The translations under genes and the position numbers were made by a program. This document shows positions 52,204 through 60,998 of a stretch of 64,000 nucleotides of DNA, in pieces (the stretch's first letter is position 1; each line of letters starts with the position of its first letter). Source of the DNA: Dehalobacter sp. DCA (lineage in GTDB: Bacteria; Bacillota; Desulfitobacteriia; Desulfitobacteriales; Syntrophobotulaceae); assembly GCF_000305775.1 (NCBI RefSeq), contig NC_018866.1:2561001-2625000 (forward strand), written 5' to 3'. The notes beneath the pieces are model-generated. The model did no database searches and was not told the DNA's origin. It saw only the letters and a list, made by a program, of their open reading frames with translations.

Positions 52204-52932
52204 TCACATCCGGGTCCGGCCCAAATAAGCCTCCTGAAGCAGAGCATCCGAGATTGCTTCTTTGGAGTTTCCGTAGTGAACAATCCTACCCCGCTCCATG
52301 ACAATTACACTGTCCGCCACTTTCAAGGCGGCTTTTGTATTTTGTTCGACCAGTACGACTGTGACACCGGACTCTTTCATCCCGACCAGGATCGCCATGA
52401 TCTCGCGTACGACAAGCGGGGCCAGCCCGATGGAAGGTTCGTCGAGCAGCAGCAGTGAGGGCCTGGCCATAAGGGCCCTGCCTATTGCCAGCATCTGCTG
52501 TAGACCGCCGCTTAAAGAACCGGCCAAATCCTTTTCTCTTCCCTGCAGCAGAGGGAATAATTTCAAGACTTCCTCCACATCGTTTGGGATATCCGCCTTG
52601 TCCTGACGATAACGGTGAAAAGCCCCCATCATCAGGTTATCCATCACGCTTAGCCCGCTGAATATCTCTCTTTTCTCCGGTATAAGAGCGATACCGGCTC
52701 TGACGACTTTTTCCGGTAACTGGCCGGCTATCTTTTTGTTCTGAAAAATGATTTCTCCTGCAGCAGGCTTGTATAACCCCGCGAGAGTCCCTAGCAGGGT
52801 ACTTTTGCCTGCACCATTGGCTCCGAGAATCGCCAGCAATTCTCCCCGCCTGACATTCAGGGATACATTTTTGAGCGCATGCACATAGCCATGATAAACA
52901 TTGAGACCATTTACACTAAGCAATTTGCTCAT
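52204..52932 (-). CDS. livF: Branched-chain amino acid ABC transporter ATPase LivF
   Basis: The 242-residue cytoplasmic ATPase carries Walker A GANGAGKST, signature LSGGLQQML, Walker B LLLLDEPSIGL and the switch histidine region VVLVEQN. It pairs with LivG to power the LivHM permease. It is the last gene of the operon and overlaps livG by 17 bp. Confidence 0.94.
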   Translation of the reverse strand: MSKLLSVNGLNVYHGYVHALKNVSLNVRRGELLAILGANGAGKSTLLGTLAGLYKPAAGEIIFQNKKIAGQLPEKVVRAGIALIPEKREIFSGLSVMDNLMMGAFHRYRQDKADIPNDVEEVLKLFPLLQGREKDLAGSLSGGLQQMLAIGRALMARPSLLLLDEPSIGLAPLVVREIMAILVGMKESGVTVVLVEQNTKAALKVADSVIVMERGRIVHYGNSKEAISDALLQEAYLGRTRM

Positions 52933-53683
52933 CCTCTCCGAGATAGGCTTTGATCACTTCCGGGTGAGCCTGAATTTCTGCCGGAGTTCCCTGGGTGATC
53001 ACCTCCCCGAAATTTAGGACAACAATCCTATCAGCAGCTTCCATGACCGTTTCCATATCATGTTCAATCATTATCATGGTCATACCCTGACTGCGAAGTT
53101 TTTTCAAATATTCTGTCAGGATTTCAGATTCAGCAGCATTTAATCCTGCAGCCGGTTCATCAAGCATGATCAGTTTGGGCTGAGAAGCAAGGGCTCTGGC
53201 AATTTCCAACAGTCTTTGCTGTCCGAACGGCAAAACTGCTGCCGGCAAACCAGCTGACTCCGCTAAACCAACCTCTTCAAGCAGTTTCAGGGATTCAGCC
53301 CTGATTTTCTTTTCTTCCGTAGACCGTTCAGGGGAAGAAAGAAATGACTTGACAAAGCCCTTTTTCCCCTGCAGGTAAGCACCAGTCATAACATTTTCCA
53401 GCACGGTCATGCTGCCGAAAAGCTGCAGATTCTGAAAAGTTCTGGTTACTCCAGCCTGAGCTACCTTATACGGCTTCATTCCGGTGATCGTTTTTCCTTC
53501 CAATAACACTTCACCTTCATCCGGTTGATACGTTCCGGTAATCAAGTTAAAAATCGTCGTCTTTCCTGCCCCGTTAGGCCCTATAAGCGCTGTAATTTTT
53601 GCTTCTTCAACCCCAAAGCACACATGTTTGACAGCCATAATGCCGTCAAAATGTTTTGTAATTCTGTGTAACTCCAGAAGCAT
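52916..53683 (-). CDS. livG: Branched-chain amino acid ABC transporter ATPase LivG
   Basis: The 255-residue ATPase carries Walker A GPNGAGKTTIFN, a signature LPFGQQRLLEIA (degenerate LSGGQ, usual for LivG), Walker B LIMLDEPAAGLN and MIMIEHDM. It forms the heterodimeric motor with LivF. 80 bp separate it from livM. Confidence 0.94.
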   Translation of the reverse strand: MLLELHRITKHFDGIMAVKHVCFGVEEAKITALIGPNGAGKTTIFNLITGTYQPDEGEVLLEGKTITGMKPYKVAQAGVTRTFQNLQLFGSMTVLENVMTGAYLQGKKGFVKSFLSSPERSTEEKKIRAESLKLLEEVGLAESAGLPAAVLPFGQQRLLEIARALASQPKLIMLDEPAAGLNAAESEILTEYLKKLRSQGMTMIMIEHDMETVMEAADRIVVLNFGEVITQGTPAEIQAHPEVIKAYLGEDEQIA

Positions 53684-53763
53684 GGCCTTTTCCCTCCTTC
53701 TATAGCATTGATACTCAATCTATAATTCTTATTTGATATTTGAATCATCGTTCTGTATATAGG

Positions 53764-54759
53764 TTAATTGACTTCATTTCCATCTTGAACCAGACTCTTT
53801 TTTGAACTTTGAAAGAATTCCCCGATACTGCTTAACCCCTGCGGACGGTAAATCATGAGTGCAACCAGGATGATTCCGTAAATAATGATCTGGTATTCAC
53901 CGCCGGCTCCGGGAACGATGAGCGGTATCAACTCTTTTAAGATCTCGTTTAAGGCCACGACGACCACAGCCCCAAGCAAAGGTCCCCAAAAGGTACCCAG
54001 GCCGCCAATCACTGCCATCAGTACAAACTGGACGGAAGCATGAAAAGTAAATGGTGACGGACTGATAAAGGTCATATAGAAAGCATAAAGGCCCCCTGCC
54101 AAACCCGTAAGCAGCGCACTGAAAATAAAGGCCTGCAGCTTAAGCCTGACACAGTCAATACCGGCATTTTCTGCCGCATACTCACTCTCTCGGATCGCAC
54201 ATAAGGCCCTGCCTGTTCTGGAACGGACTAAATTTCGTATTCCCAGCAGTATCAGGACCAGAATGATCCAGATCAGGATATAAAATTTCCTGTCACTGTT
54301 TAAAATAAGACTGCCAATGCCCAGATGCGGAATACCGCTGATCCCGGATGGCCCTCCGGTTATTTCTCCGCCTTCGGTAAATAATATATGGACTAAAATC
54401 CCAAAGCCGAGCGTCGCGAGGGCAAGGTATAGCTCGCGTAACTTAAGGGTCTGTCGGCCAATTAGGGCCGCAACAATTCCAGGAAGAAGAATTGCTGCCA
54501 GAAGAGCTAACAGTGACGGCCAATGAAAACGCGTGGTTAATATTGCGGCCGTATAAGCGCCTAAACCAAAAAACGCCGCATGACCGAACGACACCTGCCC
54601 CGCATAACCCATCAGTATTCCCAAGCCCTGGACAACGATCGCATACAGGCCGATGACAATCAGTAATCCATAAAGATAATTGCTGTTAAGCAGGAGCGGG
54701 ATAATTAACAATACCAGCATGATGACAGCTCCGCTGAATTTAAATATAATCTTTTTCAC
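53764..54759 (-). CDS. livM: Branched-chain amino acid ABC transporter permease LivM
   Basis: A membrane permease of about 331 residues with eight to ten hydrophobic segments. The EAA-like loop region IRESEYAAENAGIDCVRLK contacts the ATPases. I favour GTG 54759 (VKKIIFKF), which AAGGAG precedes, over GTG 54780, which lies upstream of that site. Confidence 0.92.
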   Translation of the reverse strand: MKKIIFKFSGAVIMLVLLIIPLLLNSNYLYGLLIVIGLYAIVVQGLGILMGYAGQVSFGHAAFFGLGAYTAAILTTRFHWPSLLALLAAILLPGIVAALIGRQTLKLRELYLALATLGFGILVHILFTEGGEITGGPSGISGIPHLGIGSLILNSDRKFYILIWIILVLILLGIRNLVRSRTGRALCAIRESEYAAENAGIDCVRLKLQAFIFSALLTGLAGGLYAFYMTFISPSPFTFHASVQFVLMAVIGGLGTFWGPLLGAVVVVALNEILKELIPLIVPGAGGEYQIIIYGIILVALMIYRPQGLSSIGEFFQSSKKSLVQDGNEVN

Positions 54760-54844
54760 CAAAGATACGCTCCTTACCACATGACGCTGTAAATCTTACT
54801 CAAAAGAAATCAAATCAATACCAAAAGGAAACCCTGTTTTAAGA

Positions 54845-55720
54845 TTAAATTTTACGCTCGCTGATTGCACCCAGGATCCCTTCCGGCCTGATTAAAAGGA
54901 CTGCAAGAAGAATCACAATAGAGATCGCATCATTCAACCCGGAGGAAATCAGTCCTGAACTGTAGGCTTCCAAAAGCCCCAGGATTAATCCCCCCAGAAC
55001 AGCTCCGGATATACTGCTCAATCCGCCAATTGTTGCCGCGATAAAACCTTTGACGCCTAACATAAAACCCATATCATACGTGACCATCGTCACCGGTCCA
55101 ATGCAGATTCCTGCGGCGGTAGCCAAAGCCCCTGAAAAAACAAATGCGGCCAGGGAAATCGTACTCAAATTGATCCCCTGCAGCTGGGCTCCGATGGGAC
55201 TGAGGACGGAAGCTTGAACTGCTTTTCCCCAGTAGGTCCGTCCAAAAAAAGTGTTGACGCAGATCAGTGTTGCCGCTGCCAGCAAAAATACCCAGATGCT
55301 CTGAGGATTGAGTGCCGCCCCGCCTGCCATGATTGGTCCACTAGCCGTAAAGGAGGGCAGAGAGTAGGTATCCGTTCCCCAGATCAGAAGGGCCAGCCCC
55401 CTTAAGGATATCGAAATACCAATTGTAATGATCAGCATCGTCAGGCTGCTGGCTCCCCTGGCTTTGTTGACCGTCAGCCTTTCGAGTACCCCCGCCAACA
55501 AGGCGACAATAATGATGGCAAGAAGGGAGGCCGCTATTAGCGGCATCCCCATCGATTTGAAACTAACCGTCAAAAGTGCCCCCATAACCAGGAATTCCCC
55601 AAGGGCTAGATTTAATATGCCTGTTACTTTATAGGTAATGACCAGGATAAGGGCAATAATGGAATAAATACTTCCAAGCGTAAGCCCGCTGAATAATAGC
55701 TGCAGTAGTTGTTCTCCCAT
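54845..55720 (-). CDS. livH: Branched-chain amino acid ABC transporter permease LivH
   Basis: The 291-residue permease with about eight membrane segments starts MGEQLLQLLFSGLTLGSIY, typical LivH. GVKGFIAATIGGLSSISGAVLGG is the conserved C-terminal segment of the family. It partners LivM in the membrane channel. It follows livK by 34 bp. Confidence 0.94.
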   Translation of the reverse strand: MGEQLLQLLFSGLTLGSIYSIIALILVITYKVTGILNLALGEFLVMGALLTVSFKSMGMPLIAASLLAIIIVALLAGVLERLTVNKARGASSLTMLIITIGISISLRGLALLIWGTDTYSLPSFTASGPIMAGGAALNPQSIWVFLLAAATLICVNTFFGRTYWGKAVQASVLSPIGAQLQGINLSTISLAAFVFSGALATAAGICIGPVTMVTYDMGFMLGVKGFIAATIGGLSSISGAVLGGLILGLLEAYSSGLISSGLNDAISIVILLAVLLIRPEGILGAISERKI

Positions 55721-55754
55721 CAGGTTTCACTCCGTTACTGTAATTTTGCCCTCG

Positions 55755-56945
55755 TTACTGTAATATTTTCCATTTGCCGTCTTCGATCTGCACCAAAACG
55801 GCGGAATCTTCGCTTAAGCCATTATGATCCTGTTCGGACATATTAAATACCCCGGATACACCGACAAGTCCCTGCGTTTTTTCCAGTTCATTCCGAATGA
55901 CGCTGCGATCCGGACCAGCTTTTTCGATCGCCTTGACCAGGAGACTTAAAGCATCTGTCGCATAACCGCCGAATGAATTGGGCGCTGTATTGTATTTGTT
56001 TTGGTAATCATTGATATAACTTGTAAGCACTGCTTTCTGCGGGTCAGAATCCGCAATCTGATCGGTCACTGGAAGCTTGCCGATTGGAAGGATCACTCCG
56101 TCAGCGGCGTCCTGGGCAAGTTCGATAAATTTCTGATTGCCGACGCCATGGCTGTGAATGAGCGGAATCGTCAGTCCAAGATCCTTATAGTTCTTCGTCA
56201 GGATGGAGGCCGAAGGCGGAATCGCCCATACGACGACTGCCTGAGCCCCGCTGCTCTTGACATTCGTTAATTGCGGCGTCATATCATTGTCTGTCGCATC
56301 AAATTTTTCTTCAGCAACGATGGTGATCCCATTTTGGGGAGCTGCCGCGCTAATGGCCTTCTTGCCATTGTCGCCATAAGCATTGTTCATATACATAAAG
56401 GCAATCTTCGTCATGTTATTCTTCTTGAGATATTCAATGATTTTATTGATCATGACAATATCGCTCTGGGCTGTTTTAAATACCCATTGTCTTTCAGCAA
56501 CCGGTTCAACGATGCTACTGGCTGCGGCCAGAGAAATCATCGGAATTTGCGCGTCCTGGACAGTTTTCATGATGGCCATCGAGGTCCCGCTGGAGCTGCC
56601 GCCCAAAACTGCAAGGACGCCTTTTTCTATTAGCTTATTTGCAGCAAGTACAGCCTCCATCTCATCACTTTTATTATCCTCAATGATCAGTTCAACCGGA
56701 TGCCCTTGAATACCACCTTCGGCATTGATCTTGTCCACCATCATCAACAGTGTATCGCGTTCAGGTATGCCCAAAGAAGAGGAAGTCCCGCTGATATCGA
56801 GAACCGCACCCACTTTGTAAGGCTCTGTTGTCTCACTGCCTGCCGTACTGCTCTTCCCGGAGCTGCAGCCTCCCAATATCAGGCTGACCGCCAATAATAA
56901 AGCTACTACCATACTCCCTGTGAAACCTTTGAACTTTCTTTTCAT
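55755..56945 (-). CDS. livK: Branched-chain amino acid-binding lipoprotein LivK
   Basis: The 396-residue solute-binding protein has a type II signal peptide: VVALLLAVSLILGGCSSG, so the lipidated cysteine is near residue 27. The mature part is a periplasmic-binding protein type I fold (Peripla_BP_6), with KVGAVLDISGTSSSLG at the ligand site and NKIIEYLKKNN between lobes. First gene of livKHMGF, under a T-box leader. The ligand could be Leu, Ile, Val or a relative. Confidence 0.93.
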   Translation of the reverse strand: MKRKFKGFTGSMVVALLLAVSLILGGCSSGKSSTAGSETTEPYKVGAVLDISGTSSSLGIPERDTLLMMVDKINAEGGIQGHPVELIIEDNKSDEMEAVLAANKLIEKGVLAVLGGSSSGTSMAIMKTVQDAQIPMISLAAASSIVEPVAERQWVFKTAQSDIVMINKIIEYLKKNNMTKIAFMYMNNAYGDNGKKAISAAAPQNGITIVAEEKFDATDNDMTPQLTNVKSSGAQAVVVWAIPPSASILTKNYKDLGLTIPLIHSHGVGNQKFIELAQDAADGVILPIGKLPVTDQIADSDPQKAVLTSYINDYQNKYNTAPNSFGGYATDALSLLVKAIEKAGPDRSVIRNELEKTQGLVGVSGVFNMSEQDHNGLSEDSAVLVQIEDGKWKILQ

Positions 56946-56984
56946 CGTCCTTCACTCCTACATTCATATTTTTCTGATACACCA

Positions 56985-57115
56985 GAAAACAACAAGCCAC
57001 AGCCTTCGCCGGGACGAAAGCTGTGGCCTTCCGCGGTACCACCCCAGTTAGCTGGATCACTCCAGCTCTCTCTTAAGAGTACGAATAAAGAAGTCTTTCC
57101 CTGCTGAAACTTAGG
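56985..57115 (-). promoter_or_regulatory. Second T-box antiterminator/terminator module of the liv leader
   Basis: The T-box GGGGTGGTACCGCG is at 57045-57032. It is preceded by a stem AGCTGGA/TCCAGCT (57049-57066) and followed by a strong terminator GCCACAGC/GCTGTGGC (57027-56996) with a T-rich tail. No full stem I is seen between it and the first terminator. It is therefore a terminator-only duplication that would need a second tRNA contact for read-through. Confidence 0.8.
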
Positions 57116-57120
57116 TGTGG

Positions 57121-57160
57121 TCCGTGGCCATCCGTGGCCTTGCTAGCCGCTCCTTGCAGC
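57121..57160. repeat. GC-rich repeat fragment between the two liv T-box modules
   Basis: GGCCATCCGTGGCC and, 9 bases further, GCTCCTTGC match the inverse of segments of the element at 22984-23138. It lies in the transcribed leader and may be a copy of the same intergenic family. Confidence 0.45.
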
Positions 57161-57164
57161 CAAT

Positions 57165-57468
57165 TAAAAAAACACTTCTCATCCCTGAAGGGACGAAAGT
57201 GCTTCGCGGTACCACCCTATTTGGGTCTAAGCAGACCCCACTTTTCAGTAGGTACGGGACTTTATTCTTCCTTATACCCCCTCCCTTTTAACGGCGGGAG
57301 CCTCCGTCCAGACCTACTTACCCAAAGGTTTCAGTCCGGAAGTTCAGGGGTGAACCTTCAACGATCAATGCGATAGAAACGCTTTCAGTCTAAGACGTTT
57401 CCTCCCTGGAAAGCTCATACCGTTTACTTTACCCCATCATTACTTTTATACAATAATGGTATTGATTT
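57165..57468 (-). promoter_or_regulatory. T-box leader of the livKHMGF operon (first, complete module)
   Basis: The minus strand carries stem II-type GTAAGTAGGTCTGGACGG, a CCGCCGTTAAAAGGGAGG block, stem III GGGGTCTGCTTAGACCC, the T-box AGGGTGGTACCGCG (57218-57205) and a terminator CACTT/AAGTG with seven T's (57202-57165). The specifier is not clear to me. The downstream transporter suggests Leu, Ile or Val. Confidence 0.88.
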
Positions 57469-57474
57469 GAATCT

Positions 57475-57504
57475 ATATTATCACAGAGTTTTGAGATTCG
57501 TCAA
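57475..57504 (-). promoter_or_regulatory. livK operon promoter
   Basis: TTGACG (57504-57499), an 18-bp spacer and TAATAT (57480-57475) on the minus strand. Start near 57468, giving a leader over 500 nt long. Confidence 0.7.
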
Positions 57505-57512
57505 TTAGAAAT

Positions 57513-57539
57513 ATATTTGTTCTGTTATATTTGTTCTGT
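57513..57539. repeat. Two 13-bp direct repeats
   Basis: ATATTTGTTCTGT occurs at 57513-57525 and 57527-57539. It lies between the divergent livK and rpsT promoters. Function unknown. Confidence 0.6.
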
Positions 57540-57634
57540 ATCAGTAAAAAAGTAAAATATATTTCAGGATGGTATAAGATATAGGGTTGACATGGTAATC
57601 TGTAAAGGCGGGTTATTCTTTTTTTAGAATTTAG

Positions 57635-57664
57635 TTGCATAGTATTGCTAAAATATGATAAAAT
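57635..57664 (+). promoter_or_regulatory. rpsT promoter candidate
   Basis: TTGCAT (57635-57640), 18 bp, TAAAAT (57659-57664). Moderate match, correctly placed 54 bp before the rpsT start. Confidence 0.5.
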
Positions 57665-57717
57665 AACTTTTGTCTAAAAAACGTGCGGTAGTTAGATGTT
57701 TCGAAGGGGGTGACTGT

Positions 57718-57990
57718 ATGCCAAATATTAAATCAGCAATCAAGAGGGTCCAACTAAGCAAATTACAGAATGCCAAGAATACTGCTGCCAGATCTTCCTT
57801 ACGAACCGCTATTCGTCGTTATGAGGAAGCTGTAAACAATAATCCTGAAAATGCTGTTGAAGCTCTGCAAAAAGCTTCCCGTGCACTTGATAAAGCTGCT
57901 GCCAAAGGTTTGATCCACAAAAACAAAGCAGCTCGCAAAAAATCCAGAATGGCCAAAAAATTTCAGGCTTTGAATAATAAAGCCAGCTAA
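57718..57990 (+). CDS. rpsT: 30S ribosomal protein S20
   Basis: The 90-residue basic helical protein of the small subunit reads MPNIKSAIKRVQLSKLQN at the start. The ATG at 57718 follows AAGGGGGTG. The longer frame to 57670 is not supported by a site. A C-terminal HKNKAARKKSRMAKKF basic patch is present. Transcribed away from holA, with its own terminator. Confidence 0.97.
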   Translation: MPNIKSAIKRVQLSKLQNAKNTAARSSLRTAIRRYEEAVNNNPENAVEALQKASRALDKAAAKGLIHKNKAARKKSRMAKKFQALNNKAS

Positions 57991-58007
57991 GCAACGCTGC
58001 ACTAGTC

Positions 58008-58060
58008 CCTCCATGGACGTCGCAGCATCCGTGAAGGCTATTTAAACGCTTCACGCTCCA
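58008..58060. repeat. Imperfect repeat fragment with hairpin after rpsT
   Basis: CCCTCCATGG and GCATCCGTG recur (inverse strand) in the 22984 element. CGTGAAG pairs with CTTCACG (about 58030-58055). Tentative member of the intergenic family. Confidence 0.35.
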
Positions 58061-58070
58061 TAGACATTAG

Positions 58071-58107
58071 AGAGGATATCTCAGAACCCTGAGGCATCCT
58101 CTTTTTA
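58071..58107 (+). terminator. rpsT terminator
   Basis: AGAGGAT (58071-58077) pairs with ATCCTCT, with an inner TCAG/CTGA pairing, followed by TTTT. It lies about 80 bp past the rpsT stop. Confidence 0.85.
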
Positions 58108-58115
58108 TGATTACG

Positions 58116-59180
58116 TTATTTTTTACATAATCGTATAACCATTATTTCCAGCAGCAACTGAGGGTTCCCTCCGCTGCTCTTTAACGCAAGCTCAGTCTGA
58201 AGACAATCTTCCATGGCCTCAGCCAATCTGACGGTTGAAAAAGAGTCCGCTTGCTGAAAGAGTTTATTTCCTTCAAAGAATGTCCTGATTCCTGCAGTGC
58301 CCATAAAATCATTGACTGTGCCCTTGCGGGACCGCCAAATACTCGCTGCCAGTAACAGCCGGATATGGCGGACGATCATTGTATGCACTTTGAGGTAATG
58401 TTCCTGACTAAGCACTTCGCTAAGCCTGGCCAATGCGTCTTTGGTATTCTCTGCCGCGATGGCATCCAACATCGCAAAGACCGTCGTCTCGATCATCGGC
58501 AAACTTATTTTCCGGATATCTTCAATTTCTATGTTTTGTTTTTCTCCGGTATATAGAGCTAATTTGGCCAGTTCCTGACTGAGTACCCCTGTTTGGTGGC
58601 CAGCCCATTCCAAAAGAAACGAAGCGGCGGGAACACTCAGGTTCTTCCCGTTTTGATGCGCTTGCTTTTGCAGCCAGGCCATCCATTCCGACTGGCCCTT
58701 CGGAAAAGCGAATTCCACTGTTTTCCCGTTCTTATTGATTTCCCTAAACAGTTTTCTGCCTTTGTTTACTTTTTCCGATATCAGAACCAGGCAAGTAGAC
58801 GGATTGGGATTCAGACAGTATTCCAGCAAGATATCCGGGTCGCTTTCTCTCCCTGAATGGGATCGTTCCATTTCTTCGGTGCTTTTTTCCGATTCGGAAG
58901 TGCCTTTGCTCCTGCCCGTACTGAAATATGTAAGATCGTCAACAACCACGAGTTTTCCGGAAAAAAAGGCTGTCATATTGGCAGCCTGAATTATTTCTTC
59001 CCGGGTTTGTTCTTTTCCGTTAAGAAGTTCTGTATTGCTGCCGGAAGGATCATCCAGCAAATAATAGTTTTTTAGCAGTTTTAAAGCCTCGGCTAGAGAA
59101 TAGCGGTCCTCGCCGTACCAGAGATAAACGGAGGGGATATCGCGGTTCTTTATATCCAGTTTGATGATATCTAATGTCAT
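58116..59180 (-). CDS. holA: DNA polymerase III delta subunit
   Basis: The clamp-loader subunit that opens the beta clamp. The 354-residue protein shows the N-terminal LYGEDRYSLAEAL-like start, a degenerate P-loop region, and a C-terminal helical collar. Position between comEC and rpsT is conserved in Firmicutes. The N-terminal part holds a Ser/Glu-rich insertion (about residues 85-110, KSTEEMERSHSGRESD). Confidence 0.9.
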   Translation of the reverse strand: MTLDIIKLDIKNRDIPSVYLWYGEDRYSLAEALKLLKNYYLLDDPSGSNTELLNGKEQTREEIIQAANMTAFFSGKLVVVDDLTYFSTGRSKGTSESEKSTEEMERSHSGRESDPDILLEYCLNPNPSTCLVLISEKVNKGRKLFREINKNGKTVEFAFPKGQSEWMAWLQKQAHQNGKNLSVPAASFLLEWAGHQTGVLSQELAKLALYTGEKQNIEIEDIRKISLPMIETTVFAMLDAIAAENTKDALARLSEVLSQEHYLKVHTMIVRHIRLLLAASIWRSRKGTVNDFMGTAGIRTFFEGNKLFQQADSFSTVRLAEAMEDCLQTELALKSSGGNPQLLLEIMVIRLCKK

Positions 59181-59216
59181 ATCCTATTTTCTCCTTGAAG
59201 TTAAGAAGAAACTCTC

Positions 59217-60077
59217 TTACTTGCCATCCAATGTGATTTTTGATAATTCAACCAGATCTTGTGAATTTTCACTTACTTCCTCAATTGCAGCGGTGATTTC
59301 CTGAGTCGCTGCGGCCTGATTTTCAGCAATACCGCCAATTTGGTTGATTTCCATAATAATGCCTTCAATAGATTCTCTCATCTGGGTAAGTATTTCGGTA
59401 ACCATTTTAGCTGAGTCGTTACTTTGGGCAGCAAGTTTGCGCATTTCTTCCGCAACCACTGCAAAGCCGCGACCTTGTTCACCGGCGCGGGCCGCTTCAA
59501 TTGCGGCATTCAAACCCAGCAGGTTGGAATGTGAGGATATATCAGAAATAGCGCTAATGACCTTATTAATTTCTTTAATTTTCACGGCGGATTCATTTGC
59601 GGATTTTACCACATTGCTGATTTTGAAAGAAAGCCCTTGTGATCCTGAGGCAACTTCCTGCAATCCGGCGTTTGCTTGCTGAAGCGTTGCTGCTAAACCT
59701 TGAGAAATTTCTTCAACTCTACCCTCTTTTTCTAGGCTTCTACCGATTCCGACACAACCAATGATTTCTCCATCGGGTGCTTTAATTGGGTATGTGGATG
59801 ACGCAAACGGGATACCGTATCTCTCTTTGGACATAATATCCGATCTGATTTTACCTGTTCTCATCGCTTCAACAAGGTGAGGGTGATCACTAACCTTAAA
59901 ACTTGAATCCACCTTCGCATTAAGTTTATAGCCGGAGTAGTGACAGAGCGCGTCCGTCCTATTCGTGATCAGCACCATAATGTCTTCCTGCATTATTTCT
60001 TTTAAATCGGCTAATACCATCACGTAGGCTTCCAAGATTTCTTCATGGCTTTTTACATGATTTTCTGCGAAATCCAT
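59217..60077 (-). CDS. Soluble methyl-accepting chemotaxis-like protein
   Basis: 286 residues without a membrane segment. The N-terminal ~130 residues form a sensory domain that includes [19 protein letters not shown], resembling a PAS/GAF-like or single-Cache fold. From ~150 on is an MCP signalling hairpin with the conserved tip [20 protein letters not shown]. The tail ends without a CheR pentapeptide. The signalling domain is short, so it may form a cytoplasmic array or act outside chemotaxis. An isolated gene between holA and ppiB. Confidence 0.85.
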   Translation of the reverse strand: MDFAENHVKSHEEILEAYVMVLADLKEIMQEDIMVLITNRTDALCHYSGYKLNAKVDSSFKVSDHPHLVEAMRTGKIRSDIMSKERYGIPFASSTYPIKAPDGEIIGCVGIGRSLEKEGRVEEISQGLAATLQQANAGLQEVASGSQGLSFKISNVVKSANESAVKIKEINKVISAISDISSHSNLLGLNAAIEAARAGEQGRGFAVVAEEMRKLAAQSNDSAKMVTEILTQMRESIEGIIMEINQIGGIAENQAAATQEITAAIEEVSENSQDLVELSKITLDGK

Positions 60078-60139
60078 TGAAATATCTTCCTCTCTTTTTA
60101 CAAAATGACCAATTTAGTAATTATTTTGAATTATCTCTA

Positions 60140-60168
60140 CTATAACGCAGAACAAATAACTTTTCAAC
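60140..60168 (-). promoter_or_regulatory. Promoter of the chemoreceptor-like gene
   Basis: TTGAAA (60168-60163), 17 bp, TATAGT (60145-60140) on the minus strand, with the start codon about 60 bp downstream. Confidence 0.65.
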
Positions 60169-60190
60169 CAAAGATCATTGGGATCTTACA

Positions 60191-60226
60191 ACAAAAAAAG
60201 TCCCCCTCAACGGATGAAGGGGAAAG
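60191..60226 (-). terminator. Terminator between ppiB and the chemoreceptor-like gene
   Basis: On the minus strand, TCCCCTTCATCCGTTGAGGGGGA folds as a stem in two halves, followed by CTTTTTTTG. A weaker hairpin ATTAGTC/GACTAAT (60323-60343) lies closer to the ppiB stop. Confidence 0.7.
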
Positions 60227-60365
60227 AAAGAGGAGGAGAAAAGAGATGTTCATTTGGTATTATTTCCATGCACTTCCTCTTTTTATTCATGTTCTTTGAT
60301 ATTTTTTGTATTTCCGTATAAAATTAGTCTTTGCTGGACTAATTTGATGTTTCAGACCAAAATAT

Positions 60366-60884
60366 TTAGACGGTTTCCGGTTCAGCGTAATCTACACCTT
60401 TGGTGTCGACGGTTACGCTTTTCATTACCTGTTCTTGATTGGGCCTGTCCTGATAGTTACTTTCGACAGATACAATATGATCGACAGATTCCATGCCTTC
60501 GATCACCTTGCCAAAGGCTGCATATTGGTCGTCAAGATGAGGTGCATCATTAACCATGACAAAGAACTGAGAACCGGCTGAATCTTCCATTCTGGAGCGG
60601 GCCATAGACAGGACTCCACGGCTATGTTTCAGATCATTCTTGAAGCCGTTACCGGAAAATTCCCCTTTAATACTGTAGCCTGGATTGCCCATTCCCGAAC
60701 CCTGCGGGCATCCTCCCTGAATCATAAAACCAGGAATGACTCTGTGAAAAATCAGACCGTTATAGAAGCCCTTTTTAATTAATGAAATAAAATTATTGAC
60801 AGTATTTGGGGCTATTTCAGGATAAAGTTCGGCCTTGATGACATCCCCGTTGGCCATTTCAATTGTTACAATCGGTTTTTCCAT
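60366..60884 (-). CDS. ppiB: Cyclophilin-type peptidyl-prolyl isomerase
   Basis: Cytoplasmic proline isomerase, 172 residues with no signal peptide. Catalytic segments FHRVIPGFMIQGGCPQGSG, SMARSRMEDSAGSQFFV and HLDDQYAAFGKVIEG are visible. It lies downstream of comEC, which has its own terminator, and a TATAAT at 60936-60931 may give it a separate promoter. Confidence 0.96.
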   Translation of the reverse strand: MEKPIVTIEMANGDVIKAELYPEIAPNTVNNFISLIKKGFYNGLIFHRVIPGFMIQGGCPQGSGMGNPGYSIKGEFSGNGFKNDLKHSRGVLSMARSRMEDSAGSQFFVMVNDAPHLDDQYAAFGKVIEGMESVDHIVSVESNYQDRPNQEQVMKSVTVDTKGVDYAEPETV

Positions 60885-60965
60885 GATCGATAACTCCTTT
60901 TCAACGTGTGAATTATTCGTTCAGTTGTTGATTATAGCATAAATTTGGATAAAAAAGAAATCTGC

Positions 60966-60998
60966 AGCTGTCACCTGCCTGTCGTTATCTGACAGCTC
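60966..60998 (-). terminator. comEC terminator overlapping its stop codon
   Basis: TGACAGCT (60990-60997) is complementary to AGCTGTCA (60966-60973). On the minus strand the hairpin is followed five bases later by a T-rich tract. The stem includes the last comEC codons. Confidence 0.65.

Noticed and set aside
57134..57376. Small plus-strand protein
   Set aside because: Lies across the T-box leader of the liv operon; RNA structure accounts for the sequence.
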